Part shown: positions 59,864 through 64,000 of the stretch, in pieces
Layout: each line of letters begins with the position of its first letter
Position numbering within the stretch: position 1 is the first letter of the stretch
NCBI GenBank assembly: GCA_947089135.1
Contig: CAMUJF010000014.1
Location: 1 to 64,000 of the forward strand
Direction: 5' to 3'
DNA length: 64,000 nt
Source: an uncultured Clostridia bacterium
GTDB taxonomy: Bacteria; Bacillota; Clostridia; Oscillospirales; Ruminococcaceae
The notes under the pieces: generated by a model
The model's input: the letters and a program-made list of their open reading frames with translations, nothing else
Database searches by the model: none
What the model was told of the DNA's origin: nothing
Program-made: the position numbers and the translations under genes

Positions 59864-61390
59864 TTAAACTATCTTATTAAGTTCCTCAAGAAGCGTTTTC
59901 TTTGCTTCGAGACTCTTCATTCCCTTTGCAAAAATGCAGTCCATGCGGTAGCGGATATAGTCCTCGTAAAGCTTTGTACCGAAAACATTTTCGTTAAGCA
60001 GCTTCGTATAGGAAACCGCGTCCATATTACCGGAAATAACGTACAAAAGCTTTTCCAAAGCCATCATTTTCTTGTCGTCGTCGGAAAGATTCTTGGACGC
60101 AGGAAGCGCGTTAATATCCACAAGAACATTTCTCTTGTCGGAACGAATAGTATAGCCGCTTGACTCCAGTCCGCCGAAAACGCGGATAATGTTGGTTTTG
60201 AGAGCGGGACCCGCAAACGGGAACATTCTCAGCGGCAGATCCTCCTCCTTGACGTCAACATATATAGCCTTGTCGCTGGCAGGAGCAAGAATGACCTTGT
60301 AGATATCCGTGAACCAATAGTCCATGCCGTCCTTGTATGTAATGGGGTACTTGTAGCCTTTCATATCGGAGCTGAGCGCAAAATCAAGCACAGGCTCCCG
60401 CCCCGCACTGTAGTAATCCTCATGATTGGCGGCGCACTTGTCCGAAACGATCTTGGTAATTCTCGAAACAGTAAATTCTCCCATATCGTTCTTATCGCCG
60501 TCAAGGAAAGTCCTGATCCCGTCAAAGGTGTTTTTCTGCAAGTCCTCCGCAAAGCTTGAAGCGCGGATATAGTCCTTATTGAACTTGCTCATCACATTGA
60601 CCATAACGTCGTCGTTTATAAGGTCGTCAGCCTCATTGTAGGCATAATTATCCATAACGCACTTTTTAAGCGCACTCTTTAGAGCTGTCTCTTCCGACTT
60701 ATCAATTCCGGTAAAGGCAAAACGGTCGTAGACCTGCTCCATCATCACGTTGAGAGGTATCTCTCCGCCGATGTACTTAAAACGGTCGTTATTGAGAAGT
60801 ACAGCCATTTTCGGCAGTATCTTCTGTTTAGCGGTCTCGCCGGTGGATATTTTATTGGACATCATTCCCAGGCAAACAAGGAACTCCGCATAATCCTTCA
60901 TAATATCCTGCTCGGTGAGATAGTTAAAGAAATATCCGTAAACATAACCTGCAAAAAACTCTTTAAGACTGTTAAACAAGTCGGGATTTTTGCCTATCTC
61001 GGCTATGTACTTTTCCTTGAAAGCGGCTACTTCGTTCACGGCAATAGACTTCTTTCCGCCGTTAAGCGCAACAAGCTGCTTTTCCTGACCCTTGAAAAAG
61101 AGCTTAAGATATGTGTTATAGCGAGGCTCTTTTGCGCCGCTGCTCTTATCCTCAAAGAACGTCCAGATAAGAAAAGCCCTGTGCATATTTTTCACAGCGT
61201 CGGAGGAACTCTCCACCAGATTTTTCACATCAATATTCACATTCTGACCGAATTTGGAATTTTTGTTGAAATCGGCGAGGATTTTCTCGATCTCCTCCTT
61301 AAAAGCGGCATAAGCAGGAGACTTCTCCATAAATATCACCGAATCCAGTACCTCAGAACCGGCGACCGTCAGATCAAAAACGACACTCAT
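59864..61390 (-). CDS. Uncharacterised 508-residue protein
   Basis: Full-length soluble protein without signal peptide that I do not recognise. Composition is mixed alpha/beta with many Lys, Asp and Tyr residues. Notable phrases are MSVVFDLTVAGSEVLDSVIFMEKS at the N-terminus, FFAGYVYGYFFNYLTEQDIMKDYAEFLVCLG in a hydrophobic helical part, and YPITYKDGMDYWFTDIYKVILAP near residue 355. No catalytic motif is evident. It is on the minus strand between pyrE and the sigma operon, with its own terminator. The ribosome site is poor (GAGAAACGGAGC, 59-base GC leader). Confidence 0.7.
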   Translation of the reverse strand: MSVVFDLTVAGSEVLDSVIFMEKSPAYAAFKEEIEKILADFNKNSKFGQNVNIDVKNLVESSSDAVKNMHRAFLIWTFFEDKSSGAKEPRYNTYLKLFFKGQEKQLVALNGGKKSIAVNEVAAFKEKYIAEIGKNPDLFNSLKEFFAGYVYGYFFNYLTEQDIMKDYAEFLVCLGMMSNKISTGETAKQKILPKMAVLLNNDRFKYIGGEIPLNVMMEQVYDRFAFTGIDKSEETALKSALKKCVMDNYAYNEADDLINDDVMVNVMSKFNKDYIRASSFAEDLQKNTFDGIRTFLDGDKNDMGEFTVSRITKIVSDKCAANHEDYYSAGREPVLDFALSSDMKGYKYPITYKDGMDYWFTDIYKVILAPASDKAIYVDVKEEDLPLRMFPFAGPALKTNIIRVFGGLESSGYTIRSDKRNVLVDINALPASKNLSDDDKKMMALEKLLYVISGNMDAVSYTKLLNENVFGTKLYEDYIRYRMDCIFAKGMKSLEAKKTLLEELNKIV

Positions 61391-61495
61391 TGTATGCTCC
61401 GTTTCTCAGCGGCACATTTTTTTGACTCCCCCGCTCCGTCCGCCGCTGTTGGCGAAGCTTCATATCAAGACTAACAGTACGTATGCCTCAAGAGA

Positions 61496-62149
61496 TCAAA
61501 CGCCGTAAACTTTGCGGTATTCGATCATTTTTTCCAGATACTCCCTACCGGGAACAATGCCGTCCTCTATCGCTTCAATAATATCGTTCATATTCACGAT
61601 AGGGTAGATATTTACGCCGAACTCGCCGCTTACCTCCTGTACCGCGGACTTGTCGCCGTTCAGACCCTTTTCCATGCGGTCGACCTGAATTATCATTGCG
61701 GCGACGTCAACATTTGCAGTCTCTTTAAGCTTTGGCATTACCTCGCGCAAAGCTTTTCCTGAGGTCATAACGTCCTCAATGATAACGACCCTTTCGCCGT
61801 CCGTAAGCTGTTTTCCCACAATACAGCCGCCCTCGCCGTGATCCTTGGCTTCCTTGCGGTCGAAGCAATAGTTAACATCAATGCCAAACTTTTTATATAG
61901 CGCCACCGCCGTTGAGACCGCAAGCGGTATACCCTTATAGGCGGGACCGAAAAGCGTATCAAATTCAATTCCGTTGTCATGTATACACTCGGCATAGAAT
62001 TCTCCCAGTCTCGCAAGCTGCGCGCCTGTTTTATAGTTTCCCGAATTCATGAAATAAGGGGAAAGCCTGCCGCTTTTCAGTGTAAACTCTCCAAAAGTCA
62101 GCACTCCGCTGTCCACCATAAATTTGATAAAATCTTGTTTGTAACCCAT
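61496..62149 (-). CDS. pyrE: Orotate phosphoribosyltransferase
   Basis: Pyrimidine-pathway enzyme (about 217 residues) that joins orotate to PRPP to make OMP. Visible elements are LKSGRLSPYFMNSGNYKTGAQLARL, TLFGPAYKGIPLAVSTAVALY, FDRKEAKDHGEGGCIVGKQL, and the PRPP-binding loop ERVVIIEDVMTSGKALREVMP. The C-terminus is intact. The ATG at 62149 follows TAAGGAGC; the upstream frame start at 62176 is not used. Confidence 0.96.
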   Translation of the reverse strand: MGYKQDFIKFMVDSGVLTFGEFTLKSGRLSPYFMNSGNYKTGAQLARLGEFYAECIHDNGIEFDTLFGPAYKGIPLAVSTAVALYKKFGIDVNYCFDRKEAKDHGEGGCIVGKQLTDGERVVIIEDVMTSGKALREVMPKLKETANVDVAAMIIQVDRMEKGLNGDKSAVQEVSGEFGVNIYPIVNMNDIIEAIEDGIVPGREYLEKMIEYRKVYGV

Positions 62150-62300
62150 AGAGCCGCTCCTTAACATAATTTTCATAGATATAGTTAAATTATATCATAA
62201 TTAGTTTCAAAAATCAACACGTAAAATTATAAAAAAAATTGCAATTTTTCTGTTAATATGATACAATAGATTAAGGATAAAAATGCGAAAGGAAGTTTTT

Positions 62301-62966
62301 ATGAGGATAAGACGAAAAAAATGGGCGCGTCCCGAACTGGCAGTCTGCCCGTACTATATCGAACACGCAGAGGAGCTGAAAGGGAAATGGAACACCGTTT
62401 TTCCCGACGATAAGCCGCTTTATGCCGAGCTTGGCTGCGGTAAGGGCTGGTTCGCGGCTCAGGCCGCATTAAAGTACCCCGAAATAAACTGGCTTGCCAT
62501 GGATATAAAAAGCGATATGCTTGGAGTCGCCCGCAGGACGGTACAGAAAGCCTTTGACGAGGCAAACAGAACTGTTGACAACCTGAAGCTTGTTTCCTGC
62601 AACATAGAGCGTATTTCAGACTATTTCGGCGAAAATGACCGCGCGGACAGGCTGTACATCAATTTCTGCAATCCATGGCCAAAGGATAAGCACAACAAGC
62701 GCAGACTTACCCACACGCGCCAGCTTATGCAGTACCGCGTTTTTCTTGCGGACGGCGGAGAAATACACTTCAAAACCGACGACGACGAGCTTTTTGAGGA
62801 ATCGCTGGAATACTTCTCCGAAGCCGGCTTTGATATCAAGTACCTTACAAGAGACCTGCACACAAGCGATTACCCTGACAACCTTGTCACGGAGCATGAA
62901 AAAATGTTTACAGACGAGGGAAAGAAGATCAAGTTCCTTATTGCGGTAAAAACAGATAAGAAATAA
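62301..62966 (+). CDS. trmB: tRNA (guanine-N7)-methyltransferase
   Basis: Methyltransferase (about 221 residues) that makes m7G46 in tRNA. The SAM motif is LYAELGCGKGWFAAQAALKYP. Later come WLAMDIKSDMLGVARR, DRLYINFCNPWPKDKHNKRRLTH (a trmB-specific motif) and FLADGGEIHFKTDDDELFEESLEYF. An AAAGGAAG site precedes ATG 62301, chosen over the ATG at 62283. Single gene between pyrE (divergent) and a bidirectional terminator. Confidence 0.96.
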   Translation: MRIRRKKWARPELAVCPYYIEHAEELKGKWNTVFPDDKPLYAELGCGKGWFAAQAALKYPEINWLAMDIKSDMLGVARRTVQKAFDEANRTVDNLKLVSCNIERISDYFGENDRADRLYINFCNPWPKDKHNKRRLTHTRQLMQYRVFLADGGEIHFKTDDDELFEESLEYFSEAGFDIKYLTRDLHTSDYPDNLVTEHEKMFTDEGKKIKFLIAVKTDKK

Positions 62967-62983
62967 ATGCGGCATAACAGTAA

Positions 62984-63017
62984 AAACCGTCCCCCGAAAA
63001 ATTTCGAGGGACGGTTT
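62984..63017. terminator. Terminator between trmB and the GH130 gene
   Basis: AAACCGTCCC and GGGACGGTTT with inner CGAAA/TTTCG, flanked by A and T tracts on both sides, so it can serve both convergent genes. Confidence 0.88.
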
Positions 63018-63050
63018 CAATATCAACTGCACACAGTCAGCTGTAATTGC

Positions 63051-64000
63051 TCACACCTGGCTGTTGTTGTCAAGGAAGTCCATAACGTCGTCAACGTATG
63101 TGAACGCAAGGGAAGTGCAGGTATCGGCACAGCCGTAGTAAATGCAGATTCTGCCTGTGTCCGCGTCAACAAGGTTAGCGCAGGGGAATGTTACAGCGTC
63201 CGTATCGCCTATAAGCTCGTAATCAGTCTGAGGGCTGATAAGATATGACGCGCCTCTCTTGAGTACCTTCCAAGGCTCGTCCTTGTCAAGGAGAGCTGCG
63301 GAGAAGCTGTATACATAGCCGTTGCAGGAGGTCAGTACGCCATGATAGAATATGAGCCAGCCGCGGTCTGTTTCGATAGGAATAGGTCCTGCGCCCATTT
63401 TGGTCGCTTCCCAACCCTTAGAGGGACCCATTACGTGTCTGTGCTCGCCCCAGTAGGTAAGGTCGGGGGACTGGCTGATAAACATATCTCCGAAAGGAGT
63501 ATGTCCGCTGTCCGAGGGACGGCTCATCATAACATACTTGTTGTTGATCTTGCGGGGGAACATTACGCCGTTTCTGTTGAAAGGCAGGTATGCGTTTTCA
63601 AGCTGTGTGAATTCCTTGAAATCGTAAGTATAGGCGATTCCGATAGTAGGCTTCCAGCCGTAAGCGTTGCACCATGTTACAATGTATCTTTCCTTGCCGT
63701 TTTCATCGTCAAGTCTGCAAACGCGGGGATCGTAGCCGTACTGCCACTGTCCCACCTCCGGGATATCGCACTTGAACTTGATCCTTTCCTCATTGATGTC
63801 CCAGTTGATACCGTCCTTGGAGAAGCCGACGTGAAGCTCCATGTTGCGCTCTCTGTCGTCAACACGGAAAACGCCTGCAAACTTGTAGTCCCCAACCTCA
63901 AAGGGTACTACAGAGCTGTTGAAGATAGAGTTTGAAGGTTCTCTGTAACCGTTTGCTTTCTTTACCATGATGTGGTCGCGCTTGATAATGGGGTTTGCAT
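63051..64000 (-). CDS. GH130 mannoside phosphorylase, 5' end beyond the window
   Basis: Family 130 phosphorylase. The frame runs on through 64000 (upstream codons give ANPIIKRDHI before the MVKK at 63968), so the true start is outside. The five-blade propeller shows FAGVFRVDDRERNMELHVGFS, GQWQYGYDPRVCRLDD with the catalytic Asp, VMFPRKINNKYVMMSRPSDSG, KMGAGPIPIETDRGWLIFYHGV and CIYYGCADTCTSLAF. This arrangement fits 4-O-beta-mannosyl-glucose or beta-1,4-mannooligosaccharide phosphorylases known in R. albus. It would yield mannose-1-phosphate in the cytoplasm. The exact substrate is not resolved. Convergent with trmB. Confidence 0.9.
   Translation of the reverse strand, partial: ANPIIKRDHIMVKKANGYREPSNSIFNSSVVPFEVGDYKFAGVFRVDDRERNMELHVGFSKDGINWDINEERIKFKCDIPEVGQWQYGYDPRVCRLDDENGKERYIVTWCNAYGWKPTIGIAYTYDFKEFTQLENAYLPFNRNGVMFPRKINNKYVMMSRPSDSGHTPFGDMFISQSPDLTYWGEHRHVMGPSKGWEATKMGAGPIPIETDRGWLIFYHGVLTSCNGYVYSFSAALLDKDEPWKVLKRGASYLISPQTDYELIGDTDAVTFPCANLVDADTGRICIYYGCADTCTSLAFTYVDDVMDFLDNNSQV

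Overview
The window looks like a chromosomal segment of a Gram-positive, anaerobic, plant-polysaccharide-degrading gut or rumen Clostridium relative, most likely Ruminococcus in the strict sense (Oscillospiraceae). This is inferred from the gene families: a domain-permuted GH3 beta-glucosidase of the type known from Ruminococcus albus, a GH130 mannoside phosphorylase, a CE2-like esterase, Rex-type redox operators at iron-dependent alcohol dehydrogenases, a sodium-pump decarboxylase, and many T/E-rich lipoproteins. No rRNA, tRNA, CRISPR array, insertion sequence or intact prophage was seen.

Layout. 0-3 kb: a small membrane protein, a FeoB-associated Cys-rich peptide overlapping queH, and a Rex-regulated alcohol dehydrogenase. 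3-6 kb: the permuted GH3 enzyme behind a cre/LacI-like operator. 6.1-8.2 kb: a decayed patch with a broken C5 DNA methyltransferase, a frameshifted XRE regulator and a C-terminally truncated LysM/GH18 spore-type hydrolase. 8.3-12 kb: an AbrB-type regulator, an ABC-2 exporter, and the membrane subunits of a sodium-translocating decarboxylase. 12-16.8 kb: an MscS channel and the lysine/diaminopimelate genes asd, dapA and dapB behind a clear lysine riboswitch with terminator. 16.9-22 kb: a lipoprotein barnase followed by a barstar domain fused in frame to QueA, three accessory genes, then tgt. 22-26 kb: HAD phosphatase, HIT protein, acetyltransferase, XRE-cupin regulator and acyl-CoA synthetase. 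26-30 kb: two SGNH esterase lipoproteins and a FucO-type dehydrogenase with a second Rex-like site. 30-37 kb: a flavodoxin-domain protein with a proline-rich repeat tail, a U32-like protein, a PepV dipeptidase with a small RHH-like regulator, its operator array and a divergent small gene, and FabV. 37-40 kb: a PadR / HAAS / DUF4097 / PspC envelope module and a lipoprotein. 40-50 kb: enolase, an acetyltransferase, an M24 aminopeptidase, and an operon of a beta-propeller HD-GYP sensor with trkA and trkH. 50-59.5 kb: a large surface protein and a compact operon of ECF sigma factor, anti-sigma factor, two serpin lipoproteins and a VWA lipoprotein. 59.5-64 kb: a hairpin cluster, an unrecognised 508-residue protein, pyrE, trmB and a partial GH130 phosphorylase.

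Together the genes suggest a fermentative cell that takes up oligosaccharides, disposes of reductant through NADH-responsive alcohol dehydrogenases, makes queuosine (queH, queA, tgt) and invests in surface defence. The most unusual items are the barnase operon whose barstar immunity domain is welded to the tRNA-modification enzyme QueA, and the ECF-sigma-controlled serpin/VWA operon, which looks like a self-contained response to external proteases. All functional calls rest on reading protein motifs by eye; no database search was run.
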